Part shown: piece after piece, positions 1 through 9,835 of the stretch | Layout of the letters: each line of letters opens with the position of its first letter | Position numbering within the stretch: position 1 is the stretch's first letter | Assembly: GCA_002310215.1 (NCBI GenBank) | Contig: DBYR01000019.1 | Coordinates: 33,744 to 97,743, forward strand | DNA length: 64,000 bases | Direction of reading: 5' to 3' | Source of the DNA: Bacteroidales bacterium UBA1181 | GTDB taxonomy: Bacteria; Bacteroidota; Bacteroidia; Bacteroidales; Paludibacteraceae | Notes under the pieces: generated by a model | Databases searched by the model: none | What the model saw: only the letters and a program-made list of their open reading frames with translations | Told to the model about the DNA's origin: nothing | Made by a program: the position numbers and the translations under genes

Positions 1-649
1 CTTGAACCGTCATGACAGAAAAGTCGATCGTCCTACCGTCGATGCGCACAGGCGTACCAGTTTTCATCCTATCTGTTCGGATGCCCAATTCCTTGAGTTG
101 TTCCGTCAATCCGTAAGATGCTGGTTCAGAGATTCTTCCTGCAGCGATTTGTGTTCTTCCGCAGTGGATGAGGCCCGTGAGGAAGGTGCCGGCGGTCAGC
201 ACGACACACTTCGCCTTGAATGTCGCGCCCATGCTGGTGACGACACCCCGCACTTCATTATCCTCGATGATGAAACGGACAACGGAGTCTTGCCAGATAT
301 TCAGGTTGTCGGTATTTTCGAGGGTGTTTCTCCATTTCTCGCTGAATTTCTGTCGGTCGGCCTGTGAGCGTGGGCTCCACATGGCAGGTCCTTTGGACTG
401 GTTCAGCAATCTATATTGGATGGCCGTGAGATCCGTGATGATACCCATCTGTCCTCCTAGCGCATCTATCTCCCTCACAATCTGTCCTTTAGCTATACCA
501 CCAACAGCTGGGTTGCAGCTCATTTGAGCGATTTTATGCATATCCATGGTGATAAGCAGAGTTTTTGACCCAAGATTAGCCGCCGCTGCCGCCGCTTCAC
601 AACCGGCATGTCCGGCTCCGATAACGATTACTTCGTAATGAAATTCCAT
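1..649 (-). CDS. mnmG: MnmG (GidA), tRNA uridine-5-carboxymethylaminomethyl modification enzyme, N-terminal part
   Basis: Partial gene: the ATG lies at 647-649 on the minus strand and the frame runs open off the left edge, giving about 216 residues of a protein that is normally about 620 long. The N-terminus shows the FAD-binding Rossmann signature (VIVIGAGHAGCEAA, residues 7-20) and later the family blocks MSCNPAVGGIAKGQ and GLIHCGRTQIAAGR. MnmG works with MnmE in the cytoplasm to add the carboxymethylaminomethyl group to U34 of certain tRNAs. It diverges from the helicase gene at 800 across a 150-base gap. Identification is firm; the C-terminal half cannot be seen. Confidence 0.95.
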   Translation of the reverse strand, partial: MEFHYEVIVIGAGHAGCEAAAAAANLGSKTLLITMDMHKIAQMSCNPAVGGIAKGQIVREIDALGGQMGIITDLTAIQYRLLNQSKGPAMWSPRSQADRQKFSEKWRNTLENTDNLNIWQDSVVRFIIEDNEVRGVVTSMGATFKAKCVVLTAGTFLTGLIHCGRTQIAAGRISEPASYGLTEQLKELGIRTDRMKTGTPVRIDGRTIDFSVMTVQ

Positions 650-799
650 TCTCCAATCTATTTGGAATGCAAAGTACGCAATTTTTTACTTATTAGGGTG
701 TTAGTCGAGTGAAGTATTTTCCTTAAATGTGTTAATGATGGGTGTTTTTTTGTTAATTTGCGGATGATTTGGAAACAAGAGAATGCATGAGTTAGTCTA

Positions 800-3700
800 A
801 TGGAAGAGAGAAGCGAACATTTACTGAAGATATATAAAGCGTCGGCCGGTTCAGGGAAGACATACCGGTTGACGATGGAGTTCCTCAAGTATATCATCGA
901 GGATCCCACTTCTTTTGAGCGCATTCTGGCCGTGACCTTCACGAACAAGGCGACTGCCGAGATGAAGAGTCGTATCATCACCACTTTGTACGGAATCGCC
1001 AAAAACCTCGATGATTCTCAGGGAGATATTACCGTTATTTCCGATGAATTGGGCGCTTTTGATGCAAAATTCAAAAGTCGTTCCTATATTGTTTCCCAGG
1101 CGAAAATCGCCCTGTCACTCATGTTGCATAACTATAGCAATTTTCATATCGAGACGATTGACTCTTTCTTTCAAACCGTTCTCAGAAATTTGGAGAAGGA
1201 GTTGGGATTGGGAACGCACTTGAACATTGAAATCGAAGAAGCTCCTGTCCTTTCGGAAACGGTCGCCTCTTTGTTGGAGAATATCACGACGGATAAGACG
1301 CTTTTCAAGTGGGTGCAATACTTCCTCGCCGATAAGTTGAAAAATGAGAAAAGTTGGAATATTTCCGATGAAATCGTTGAATTTGGCAAGGCATTGTTTA
1401 CAGAAAAATTTAGGAAGAAGTCAAAACCTTTGTTTGAATTCCTGTCCGATATGAACAATCATATTCACGAGGAAAAATTATATGCCTATCGATCGAAATT
1501 AGAAAATTATAGGGATGAGTGTGAACGGAAAATACAAGAATCCGCCCATCGATTTTTCCTATTCAATGATAAGCATGGTTTTGTTGAGTCCGACTATATG
1601 TATGGCGCTGCGGGTATTCCCTCTTATTTTAATAAGATTGAAAGAGGAGATTATGCCTTCGATGGTGAAAACGGAATAGGAAAGAGAGTCATTGAATTCA
1701 TCGATGAAAAGAAGAATTTTTCTAAAAATAATGCCCTATTGTCCTTTATTGACGAAGTGCATGATATTCTTGTTGAGACGGAAAAGATACGATGCACTTA
1801 TATCTTGGAAATTAATACAGCGGATCTGATTATAGACAATCTTTTCAAGGTAGGTCTCCTGAATTATATGGATCTGCTGATGCAGAAGATCAACGAGGAG
1901 AAAAACCAGTTCATTCTTTCCGAAACGCAGGCGTTGTTGAATGAAATGGTGGCGGATGACGATGCTCCTTTCATTTACGAAAAGATCGGCACTTATTTGG
2001 ATCATATCATGATCGATGAGTTTCAAGATACCAGTGAGACGCAATGGCTTAATTTCAAACCACTTATAAACGAATGTGCCTCCAGAAATATGAGTAGTTT
2101 GATTGTGGGCGACCAGAAACAATCCATCTACAGATTCAGAAACGGGAAGTGGCAATTGCTTGGCGAATTATACGATGAAATGGCTCATATTTCTCCGGCA
2201 GTCATTCCTTTGAACGTTAATTGGAGGAGTGAGCAGAGGATTGTCGAATTCAACAATTTTGTTTTCGGAAATTTTCCGGCGCTTTACCGTAATTCAGGAA
2301 TCGAGCATCCGTTGTTGGAGAGCATGATCGACGCCTATCGTGATGTGAAGCAAAATTGTAAAAAGGGAGAGAAGGCGGATCGTGGCTATGTGAAAGTGCA
2401 GTTCTTGGATGGAGAGAATACGGAAGAATATAAGAAGGAGACTTTGAGTGCCCTTGCGGAGGAGGTCAAGTCGATGCAGCAGCAAGGTGTCAAGCCTGAG
2501 CAGATTACGATTTTGATTAGGAAAAATAATCAGGTTCCGTTGATCGCCGAGTATTTCGCATGGTTTAAGGAGCAAGAGGGTAATGAAGGTTACTGTTTCG
2601 AGTTAATCTCCGAAGAGGCATATAAGTTGGAAACCTCCGAGGCTATCCAGTGCATCATTAGTGCCATGCGTTACATTGTGCTTCTAAGGGGAGACATTAG
2701 AGAAAGTGGTTCGATCCAGAAAAATAACCTCGCCTTGACCCAGTTGTTGCATGCGTACGGGAAGATTGGCCATAAAGAGGAAATAGATGTGCCGCCAAGT
2801 TTGGAGCAGCTGACGGACGAACAGAAGGAAATCATCGAATCCATCGAAAAATTAGTGCTTCTTCCGCTTTACGAGATGGTGGAGGAGATTTACCGTGTCA
2901 TGCGCCTCGACCGCATCGGGCATCAGGAGAGTTATTACTGCTTTTTCCTCGATAGAATCAATGAATTTTTAATTAAAAAATCTTCCGACCTCCGACTGTT
3001 TTTAAGGTACTGGGACGATTACTTGCACAAAATGACCATTCCGAGTGGTGAGGCGAGCGGTATTCGGATCATGAGCATCCATAAGTCCAAGGGGCTTGAA
3101 TTTCATACGGTTCTCATTCCGTTCTGTGATTGGAATTTAGGGCCTGATATGGGGACGAATGCTCCATTGTTATGGGAAAATATAGATAATTTAGGCGAGC
3201 AATACAATAAATTACCCTTGGCAGCCGTTATGATGAAGAAATCGATGGCTCAGTCCCACTTCGCTCAATCATATAATGAGGAGTATGTGGAGGCGTTTAT
3301 GGATAACTTGAATGTCCTATATGTGGCGTTGACCCGCGCAGAGAAAAACATGGTCATATTCGCCAAGCGAAAAAAGGACTCCAAGAAAAATGAGACGAAG
3401 GCAGATTCGATCATATCCCATCGCCTGGCCACCGTGTTGAGATTATATCCGAATGGTGAATGGAATGCGGAAGGTGATTTATTCATTGATGGTAAGCTTT
3501 TTGTTGATGCGGATGGTAGAATGACGGAAAATAGTGTTTCCAAGAACCCGTTCAAGCGTAGTCCTGACAAATTCGATTTCAAATGTGTTAGTTTCCAACA
3601 GAAGGGAAAGTTCCGGCAATCCAACAAATCCAACGATTTCATCGAGGATAATGAGGCTTCTGAGTGGGAGGAGCACAACGAATACATTAATAGGGGAAAG

Positions 3701-4105
3701 TTGCTCCATTACCTTTTCTCCAATATTGCGACGGCAAGCGATGTAGACGAAGTGGTGAATAAAATGGAGTTTGACGGGTTAATCGAAAGCGATGACCAAA
3801 AACGTAAAATATTGGAATCCATGCGTAAAGCCATGGCCACGGAGGAGGCGAAGAGATGGTTCCGGCCAGGATTGAAATTGTACAACGAATGCTCCATCCT
3901 ATTCCGTGACGAAAATGGCGAGATGCAGGTCCGCCGCCCAGATAGGGTCGTCCGGGAGGGAAATCACATGACGGTGATTGACTTCAAGTTCGGTAAAAGG
4001 TTACCCAAACATGACAAGCAGATAAATGAATATGTGAGTTTATTAAAAAAGATGGGTTACCAGGCGGAAGGCCACATTTGGTATTTAAACGAATTATTTG
4101 TTTAA
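800..4105 (+). CDS. UvrD/AddA-like ATP-dependent helicase with C-terminal PD-(D/E)XK nuclease
   Basis: A 1101-residue superfamily 1A helicase. Walker A is ASAGSGKT (residues 14-21), motif II is IDEFQDTSETQW (about 405-416), then VGDQKQSIYRFR, NWRSEQ, MSIHKSKGLEF (motif V) and LYVALTRAEKN (motif VI). Near the C-terminus RPDRVV and VIDFKFG resemble the nuclease core of AddA/RecB-type exonucleases. The expected role is double-strand break end processing for recombination in the cytoplasm. The usual AddB-like partner is not next to it in this window. The start is an ATG and the Walker motif begins 13 residues in, as in Bacteroidota homologues. The nuclease assignment is less certain than the helicase. 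Confidence 0.85.
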   Translation: MEERSEHLLKIYKASAGSGKTYRLTMEFLKYIIEDPTSFERILAVTFTNKATAEMKSRIITTLYGIAKNLDDSQGDITVISDELGAFDAKFKSRSYIVSQAKIALSLMLHNYSNFHIETIDSFFQTVLRNLEKELGLGTHLNIEIEEAPVLSETVASLLENITTDKTLFKWVQYFLADKLKNEKSWNISDEIVEFGKALFTEKFRKKSKPLFEFLSDMNNHIHEEKLYAYRSKLENYRDECERKIQESAHRFFLFNDKHGFVESDYMYGAAGIPSYFNKIERGDYAFDGENGIGKRVIEFIDEKKNFSKNNALLSFIDEVHDILVETEKIRCTYILEINTADLIIDNLFKVGLLNYMDLLMQKINEEKNQFILSETQALLNEMVADDDAPFIYEKIGTYLDHIMIDEFQDTSETQWLNFKPLINECASRNMSSLIVGDQKQSIYRFRNGKWQLLGELYDEMAHISPAVIPLNVNWRSEQRIVEFNNFVFGNFPALYRNSGIEHPLLESMIDAYRDVKQNCKKGEKADRGYVKVQFLDGENTEEYKKETLSALAEEVKSMQQQGVKPEQITILIRKNNQVPLIAEYFAWFKEQEGNEGYCFELISEEAYKLETSEAIQCIISAMRYIVLLRGDIRESGSIQKNNLALTQLLHAYGKIGHKEEIDVPPSLEQLTDEQKEIIESIEKLVLLPLYEMVEEIYRVMRLDRIGHQESYYCFFLDRINEFLIKKSSDLRLFLRYWDDYLHKMTIPSGEASGIRIMSIHKSKGLEFHTVLIPFCDWNLGPDMGTNAPLLWENIDNLGEQYNKLPLAAVMMKKSMAQSHFAQSYNEEYVEAFMDNLNVLYVALTRAEKNMVIFAKRKKDSKKNETKADSIISHRLATVLRLYPNGEWNAEGDLFIDGKLFVDADGRMTENSVSKNPFKRSPDKFDFKCVSFQQKGKFRQSNKSNDFIEDNEASEWEEHNEYINRGKLLHYLFSNIATASDVDEVVNKMEFDGLIESDDQKRKILESMRKAMATEEAKRWFRPGLKLYNECSILFRDENGEMQVRRPDRVVREGNHMTVIDFKFGKRLPKHDKQINEYVSLLKKMGYQAEGHIWYLNELFV

Positions 4106-4146
4106 GTATTTGATTCGATTTTCCAATATTATGTTTTGTGTTTCGT

Positions 4147-4177
4147 TTTGAAATATGGTTAATTAGTCTTAATTTTG
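4147..4177 (+). promoter_or_regulatory. Bacteroidota-type promoter of the glycan operon
   Basis: TTTG (4147-4150), 19 bases, then TAATTTTG (4170-4177) match the -33/-7 consensus with ideal spacing. It would give a 5' leader of roughly 85 bases before the glycosyltransferase start at 4270. Confidence 0.6.
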
Positions 4178-4269
4178 CCGGCGCATGTTGGCGTAAGGAC
4201 GCAGATTAGAATTTAATTTGTGTTTACGTTAATAATATTATCGTTGAATTGAACAATTCAATAGGAGTT

Positions 4270-5385
4270 ATGTCAGACAAAAAGAAAATTGCATTTGTGG
4301 GGAATACCTCATTTTCGATGTATAATTTCCGTTTAGGCGTTATGCGTCATTTTATGGAAGATTATGAGGTGGTTGTGATTGCTCCTGAAGACGAATACTC
4401 TATTTTTTTCGAAAAAGAGGGAATCCGCTATATACCGGTTTCCATGGAGAATCGTGGGACGAATATTATAAGCGATATGCGTCTGATGAGGACATTATAT
4501 CGTTGTTATAAGAAGGAGAAATTCGATTTTGTTTTCCATTATACGATAAAACCCGTCATATACGGATCCATCGCATGCAGGTTATTGTCGATCAAATGTA
4601 TATCGGTAGTTACTGGCTTAGGTTACGCTTTCATGAAGGAGAATGCGTTGAACAAGTTGGTGAAATCCATGTACAAGGTGGCTTTACGGAAAGTGAACGA
4701 GGTTTGGTTCTTAAACCACGATGATTGCGATGTCTTCATCAACGACAAGATTGTGGATAAGGCGAAGACTTATGTTCTGCACAGTGAGGGTGTTGACATG
4801 AACCACTTCTGTTTCATGGAGAAAAGTGTGAATGATGGGAAATTCAGGTTTCTTCTGATCGCCCGTCTAATTGAAGAAAAGGGCGTAAGGGAGTATGTTG
4901 AGGCTGCGAGAAACCTAAAGGAGAAGTATCAGGATATTGTTTTCTCTTTGCTTGGAAAGATAGATTCCGGTGTAAATGGAGATATTTCAAAAGACGAGGT
5001 TGACGAGTGGATTAAGGACGGAATAATCGACTATATGGGTTATTCCTTCGAAGTCCGTCAATATATTGCCGATGCCGATTGCATTGTTTTACCTTCCTAC
5101 CGCGAGGGTGTGCCACGTAGTTTGATGGAGGCAATGAGCATGAAGAAACCAATCATTACTACAAGTAGTGTCGGATGTGTGGAGTTGATCGAGGACGGTG
5201 TCAATGGGTATATGGTTGAGCCGAAGTCGTCGAAGGATCTGATGGAAAAGATGGAGCGTTTCTATCATCTGAGTGAGGAGGAGCGCATCGCGATGGGTTG
5301 TGCAGGCCATGATATTATTTCCAGTCGATTTGACGAGAAAATAGTTATTTCAAATTATATAAAGAAGATAAAGGAATATATATGA
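4270..5385 (+). CDS. Glycosyltransferase family 4 (PglA-like)
   Basis: A 371-residue GT-B glycosyltransferase that probably transfers a sugar from a nucleotide donor to a lipid-linked oligosaccharide on the cytoplasmic face of the inner membrane. The N-terminal block IAFVGNTSFSMYNFRLG fits the GT4-like N-terminal domain. The C-terminal half carries LLIARLIEEKGVREY and the donor-binding E-x7-E segment EGVPRSLMEAMS, typical of GT4. The ATG at 4270 is chosen because AGGAG sits at 4263-4267 and residue 2 onward matches the family; an upstream in-frame TTG at 4249 is unlikely. It is first in an operon with flippase, polymerase and ligase genes. Sugar specificity cannot be told. Confidence 0.85.
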   Translation: MSDKKKIAFVGNTSFSMYNFRLGVMRHFMEDYEVVVIAPEDEYSIFFEKEGIRYIPVSMENRGTNIISDMRLMRTLYRCYKKEKFDFVFHYTIKPVIYGSIACRLLSIKCISVVTGLGYAFMKENALNKLVKSMYKVALRKVNEVWFLNHDDCDVFINDKIVDKAKTYVLHSEGVDMNHFCFMEKSVNDGKFRFLLIARLIEEKGVREYVEAARNLKEKYQDIVFSLLGKIDSGVNGDISKDEVDEWIKDGIIDYMGYSFEVRQYIADADCIVLPSYREGVPRSLMEAMSMKKPIITTSSVGCVELIEDGVNGYMVEPKSSKDLMEKMERFYHLSEEERIAMGCAGHDIISSRFDEKIVISNYIKKIKEYI

Positions 5386-5392
5386 TGGGTTT

Positions 5393-6925
5393 ATGAATCT
5401 GTTGTCCACACCTCGGAGAATATCGATAGCGTTAGGGTTTTCTCGCTTTCTGAAAATGATTTTGGGGTTGGTGGTTTTGTACTTGTCTGTTAAATATTTT
5501 GGAACGACGTACGAACGTGATTCATGGGTGTTGTCTATCGGTTTGTTTTCAATCATTTTGTTTTCCATATATGCTCCAATTAATGATACGTTTAGGACAA
5601 AATTTATTTACCTGAGGGAGAAAGGTGGTGAAGAATATGCGATGAAATCGGTGAATTCGTTGATGAACTTGTTTAATATTTCATATTTTCTCATCGCAGT
5701 CCTTCTATATTTCTTGATGAATCCGATAACCGGCGTTTTGGCTCCTGGCTTTGATGTCTCCCAACGTGGTTTTTTGTCATGGATGATACTTTCCCTAATC
5801 CCTTATTTTATTTTACAGCAGCAAGGAAATGTTTTAATTGCGTTGTTGAACACGTATGATTCTTTCTTTTATCCGGAAATTATCGCTTTGTTTTCAAGCG
5901 TTATAAATATCCTTTTCATCGTTTTTTTATCCGATTCAATAGGGATTTTTTCTTTAGTCGTCGCAACGACTTTGAATGGCTTAATCCTTGTTTCGGTTTT
6001 GTCTCTTATGTTAAGGCGCCGGGTGAAAAGTTTCAGGCTTATATCTAAAGAGAAACTAACATGGTCAATGCCTTTTGTCGTATTCTCTCTTCCGATGTAC
6101 TTGAGTACTTTCTGTGCGCAAATCTATATTCTTGTGGAAAAATCCATGTGTACTCGTTTCGGAGAAGGTGCTGTGTCAATATTCGATTATGCGCGTCAAA
6201 TCACGAATTTGCCGCATATAGTTTTTTCCTCAATCGTGCCGATTGTGATGACTCCGCTGCTGTCAAAGTATTTTTTAAATGGTGATGAAAACGCCTTTTC
6301 TGACGAATTGAGGCGTTTTATGCGATTGCTGTTGTGCTTTACTGTTGTTATCGCTGTGATAATGCAGACGAATGCGGATCAGATTTCATATCTTCTTTTT
6401 TCTGAGCGGAATAGCCATTTTGTAAATATTCTCGGGTATTTGGGGTGCGCCATTGTTTTTTTAGTCTTTGTACTGGTAAGTGGACAAGCCTTAATTGCTC
6501 GTGATAGGGTGATCGATTATGCTGTAGCTGTGGCGGTCGGGAACATCATCTCAATTGGATTGTGTGTGGGATTTGTGCGATATTGCCGATTGGAAAGTCT
6601 TGCCCTTTTTTATTTATTGGGGCAATTGATCTCTACCATAATTCTGTGTTATAGAATTCGGGTGGAGAGGAAATGGCTTTTTATGAGAGATGTTCTTTAT
6701 ATTGTCATCTTCTTCGCGATCTCAGTCGGTGCGGTATACATGCTTCAGACATGTCTGAGCGATACAATTCTCTGCTCGGAGAACAAATTATATGCTTTAT
6801 TTGATTTGATATTATGTGGAGTAGTCGCTTTTTTTGTACTTTTGTGTCTGTTGCTTCTTTTTGGTGTCGAAGATCGCGCGGTATTGTTCAACGTGTTTTT
6901 TTGGAAAAAAAAGCATAAAAAATAA
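5393..6925 (+). CDS. Wzx/MVF-type polysaccharide flippase
   Basis: A 510-residue integral membrane protein with about 13-14 hydrophobic segments over its whole length and the general pattern of the MATE/MVF (MurJ, Wzx) superfamily. It is presumed to flip undecaprenyl-linked repeat units across the inner membrane. It starts 7 bases after the GT4 gene and is followed after 2 bases by a polymerase-like gene, which supports a Wzx role. The DNA is visibly AT-rich and rich in TTT and ATT codons, as is common for flippases and for acquired glycan loci. Peptidoglycan lipid II export (MurJ) is possible but less likely given the neighbours. Confidence 0.75.
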   Translation: MNLLSTPRRISIALGFSRFLKMILGLVVLYLSVKYFGTTYERDSWVLSIGLFSIILFSIYAPINDTFRTKFIYLREKGGEEYAMKSVNSLMNLFNISYFLIAVLLYFLMNPITGVLAPGFDVSQRGFLSWMILSLIPYFILQQQGNVLIALLNTYDSFFYPEIIALFSSVINILFIVFLSDSIGIFSLVVATTLNGLILVSVLSLMLRRRVKSFRLISKEKLTWSMPFVVFSLPMYLSTFCAQIYILVEKSMCTRFGEGAVSIFDYARQITNLPHIVFSSIVPIVMTPLLSKYFLNGDENAFSDELRRFMRLLLCFTVVIAVIMQTNADQISYLLFSERNSHFVNILGYLGCAIVFLVFVLVSGQALIARDRVIDYAVAVAVGNIISIGLCVGFVRYCRLESLALFYLLGQLISTIILCYRIRVERKWLFMRDVLYIVIFFAISVGAVYMLQTCLSDTILCSENKLYALFDLILCGVVAFFVLLCLLLLFGVEDRAVLFNVFFWKKKHKK

Positions 6926-6927
6926 AT

Positions 6928-8016
6928 ATGTTACCCTATATTGTACTCATTTTGTTGGCATTGCTATGTGCCACCACGGATGTGTTCCCAGTAAAAAATA
7001 GGTTAGTTCTTACTATCCCGTTTTTTATGCTACTCTTTATGATGGCGGCGTTTCGTGATCATTTGGGGGGTGACTATGAAATGTATGAATCATTTTACTC
7101 ATGTATAGTCAATATAGGAGATTATTTCCGGGGATTGTATGAGCCACACTACAGGACGAAATCATTCGAGGAAGGATTTGTCGTTTTATCTTCTCTGATT
7201 CGTTCTGTTGATTTCACAAATGGCCCATATTTCTTTATGTTTCTGATTTCGGTGATCGTTTTCACCATTTTCTTCCCGTCGCTGAAAGAGTATACTCCTT
7301 TTGTGTATATCGCCATTCTATTTTACGTATATAAAGCTTATTTTTGGCATGATTTCACACTATCAAGACAGTCCATTTCCATTGCGCTTTTTACTTTTTC
7401 CATTCGATATGTCCTGAGGAAAGAGTATTGGAAGTATATTGTCCTGAATTTGTTGGGACTGTCCATGCACCATTCCGCCATTATTTTGCTCCCGCTTTGT
7501 TTTTTCCTAAACCATAAATTCAGCATAAGGACTATTCTTATAACAATGTCTGTGGCTTTTTTGATTAGTTTCATAGGCCAACCATTGTATGAGATGTGTA
7601 TGCGTATGGCAGGAATGTTTGGGTTGAGGGACAGGTTAGCTTTTTATGTATTCAGTGAGAAAACCATCAATCCATTGAATTATATTGAAATCGTCATCAT
7701 TTTATTCTGCGCATTGTTTTACAGGGCGAAATATGAGGAGAAGGCCCCTTATTTTAATATCTTCCTGAATCTTTTCGTGATTTCATCATTTATCATCGTT
7801 TCTTTTTCCTCATTCGATATATTCGCGCGGTTTAAGGAATATTTCGTGATTGCCTATATGATACTGATATCCTATATGGTTGGTTATGTGGAGTCTAACC
7901 GCAATAGGTGGTTGATTTTACTTTTCCTTTCGGTATATGTCGTGATGGGTTATATCCGTTACCTCTTTGTGTTTGGTAATGGTGCTTTGCTACCTTATAA
8001 ATGGATATTATGGTAA
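6928..8016 (+). CDS. EpsG/Wzy-family polysaccharide polymerase
   Basis: A 362-residue membrane protein with about ten hydrophobic segments. The early motif AFRDHLGGDYEMYESFY resembles the R-x(4)-GxDYxxY pattern of EpsG-family proteins, and the later SRQSISIALFTFSIRY and LSMHHSAIILLPL blocks are also family-like. EpsG proteins are thought to polymerise repeat units on the periplasmic side. It lies 2 bases after the flippase and its end overlaps the ligase start by 16 bases, so the genes are probably translationally coupled. Confidence 0.75.
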   Translation: MLPYIVLILLALLCATTDVFPVKNRLVLTIPFFMLLFMMAAFRDHLGGDYEMYESFYSCIVNIGDYFRGLYEPHYRTKSFEEGFVVLSSLIRSVDFTNGPYFFMFLISVIVFTIFFPSLKEYTPFVYIAILFYVYKAYFWHDFTLSRQSISIALFTFSIRYVLRKEYWKYIVLNLLGLSMHHSAIILLPLCFFLNHKFSIRTILITMSVAFLISFIGQPLYEMCMRMAGMFGLRDRLAFYVFSEKTINPLNYIEIVIILFCALFYRAKYEEKAPYFNIFLNLFVISSFIIVSFSSFDIFARFKEYFVIAYMILISYMVGYVESNRNRWLILLFLSVYVVMGYIRYLFVFGNGALLPYKWILW

Positions 8017-9794
8017 GAAGGATATATGGAAATATATCTGGGTGGGTTGAAAATAATTTGCTGACCTTCGCTTTTTTCTTCGTCCCTTTTGTGAACTTCT
8101 CTCCAGTGGCGTGTGGGGTGATTCTCTTGTGCGCCATCATTTCATTGTGGGATAATGTTCGAAGTGGAATGAATTGGAGCAAGCTGAATGTAATATCGCT
8201 TCTTGTCTTTGCGTTTATGCTTTACTCCACGTTGGCATCTGTCCTGCTTCATGCTGATTTCCAATCTGTCTCACGGCTGCAATTCCAGATACGATTACCA
8301 TTGTTGCTTTTTTCGCTCGCTTTTTTAATTCGGGGCTATAAAGGGTTCCCTTTACGTAGAGCTTTGAAGTTTTTTGCGCTTGGCTCATACGGAATGGCGC
8401 TGGTCGTGCTCATGGTCTTTGGATATTCATTGGTGATGGATTTCAATGATGTGCCCAGATCGTTTATGAACATATCCATGTGTTTCCAATGTGTGGTGAA
8501 TATGATTGTTCATCGCACGTACATGTGTTTTGATTTGTTGACAGCCTTGCTTATATTTTATTTCCTTTTTTCTGATGCGTGGAGTAGGCGTAGGGTCTAT
8601 ATATTTATAGGGCTTATCGCATTTACCGGGTTATTTGTTTTCCTGACTGATGCGAGGATTTCCCTATTATCCTTTATGATACTTCTTTTTAGTATCGTTC
8701 TCAAAGAGGTAAGGAGATATGTCTCCGGTTGGCATTATATCGCTTTATTGTCCGTCTGTCTCGTCGGACTGTTCTTTGTGTTGTCTCAAAGCGAGCGGGT
8801 GAATAATATTCTGCTCTCTTGGAACGATGCCTCTTATTCATTGGCGAACGCCGATCCTCGGTTCAGGATATGGAGTTGTGGTTTGGAATTGTTCAAGAAA
8901 TGTCCAAACCCGCTTTGGGGATATGGATGCGGAGCCGCCAAGGATTTATTGCAGGCGGAATATGCAAGGCGGAATTTTGTGTCGGCGATCGATTCTCATT
9001 GGGAAATGCACAATCAGTTCTTGGAGATCTTAGTTGAGAATGGGGTGTTCGGGTTGTTCATGTTCATAGGCGTGTTATCATTACCGATGTTCCTTAAATC
9101 CCCACTCCAACGTTTTTATTATATCTGGTTGCCGATATTATGTGTTAATCTCTTTTTTGAGTCTATGCTGAGCCGGGCGATTGGGACGTATCCGATAGCT
9201 TTGATATTACTGTTGGCCGGATTATCCGATGGAATGGGGAATTTTGTTCCGAATGTAATGTGGAAACGCTTTTGTGTCATATCCTTTTTGATCGCTGTAT
9301 TGGGTGTTTCCGTGAAATATATCCATAAGGATAAAAGAGATGCGTATGCGGCGTTCCAGCGTTTCTTCGAACGGGTGGATATCTTGCCTGGCAATCCTCC
9401 TCAGGAGTTGAATGGTGTATATGGAATGCGCATTGATAATCACATAGAGTCGGAGGTTTGGCGGAATAATGCGGTAATGTACCATTGCTTAGATAAAAAA
9501 TCAGTTGAGGCTGCGGATTCAGTATCCTTTTCGCTGTATATGTATGTTTCTGAGGATTTTGATGCGGATGTGTTGCAGATCCGTGTGGAGGAACGTACGC
9601 AAAAGGCCTATGTGGCGTCGTATGATATGAACAGAAAAGGGGAGTGGCAGTTACTTTCCGTACGGGAAAGCGGATTGTATGGGAATGTGGTTTTCACCAT
9701 TTCATGCGCCCAAAAAAATGTGGCTGACTTTTCGTCCTTAAACGGGTATGCTCTATTCGCCTATCCAAGGATAAATGTGGTCCGGGGGAAGTGA
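8001..9794 (+). CDS. O-antigen ligase family membrane protein with C-terminal extension
   Basis: A 597-residue protein. Residues 1 to about 440 hold about 11 transmembrane segments and the Wzy_C-type periplasmic loop, with the block SHWEMHNQFLEILVENG (about 331-347) that in WaaL-type ligases contains the key His. It would join polymerised glycan to lipid A core or another acceptor. After the last helix comes an extension of about 150 residues that looks like a soluble beta-rich domain (SFSLYMYVSEDFDADVLQIR and so on), unusual for plain ligases. The ATG at 8001 overlaps the previous gene; ATG at 8010 is an alternative. It could instead be a second polymerase. Confidence 0.7.
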   Translation: MDIMVRRIYGNISGWVENNLLTFAFFFVPFVNFSPVACGVILLCAIISLWDNVRSGMNWSKLNVISLLVFAFMLYSTLASVLLHADFQSVSRLQFQIRLPLLLFSLAFLIRGYKGFPLRRALKFFALGSYGMALVVLMVFGYSLVMDFNDVPRSFMNISMCFQCVVNMIVHRTYMCFDLLTALLIFYFLFSDAWSRRRVYIFIGLIAFTGLFVFLTDARISLLSFMILLFSIVLKEVRRYVSGWHYIALLSVCLVGLFFVLSQSERVNNILLSWNDASYSLANADPRFRIWSCGLELFKKCPNPLWGYGCGAAKDLLQAEYARRNFVSAIDSHWEMHNQFLEILVENGVFGLFMFIGVLSLPMFLKSPLQRFYYIWLPILCVNLFFESMLSRAIGTYPIALILLLAGLSDGMGNFVPNVMWKRFCVISFLIAVLGVSVKYIHKDKRDAYAAFQRFFERVDILPGNPPQELNGVYGMRIDNHIESEVWRNNAVMYHCLDKKSVEAADSVSFSLYMYVSEDFDADVLQIRVEERTQKAYVASYDMNRKGEWQLLSVRESGLYGNVVFTISCAQKNVADFSSLNGYALFAYPRINVVRGK

Positions 9795-9808
9795 TTATTC
9801 CTGTTGCG

Positions 9809-9829
9809 CGCAAGATCTTGCGGTTTTTG
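9809..9829 (+). terminator. Intrinsic terminator of the glycan operon
   Basis: CGCAA (9809-9813), GATC loop, TTGCG (9818-9822) followed by GTTTTTG, 15 bases after the ligase stop codon. The stem is short, but position and T-run fit. Confidence 0.5.
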
Positions 9830-9835
9830 TAAGGA

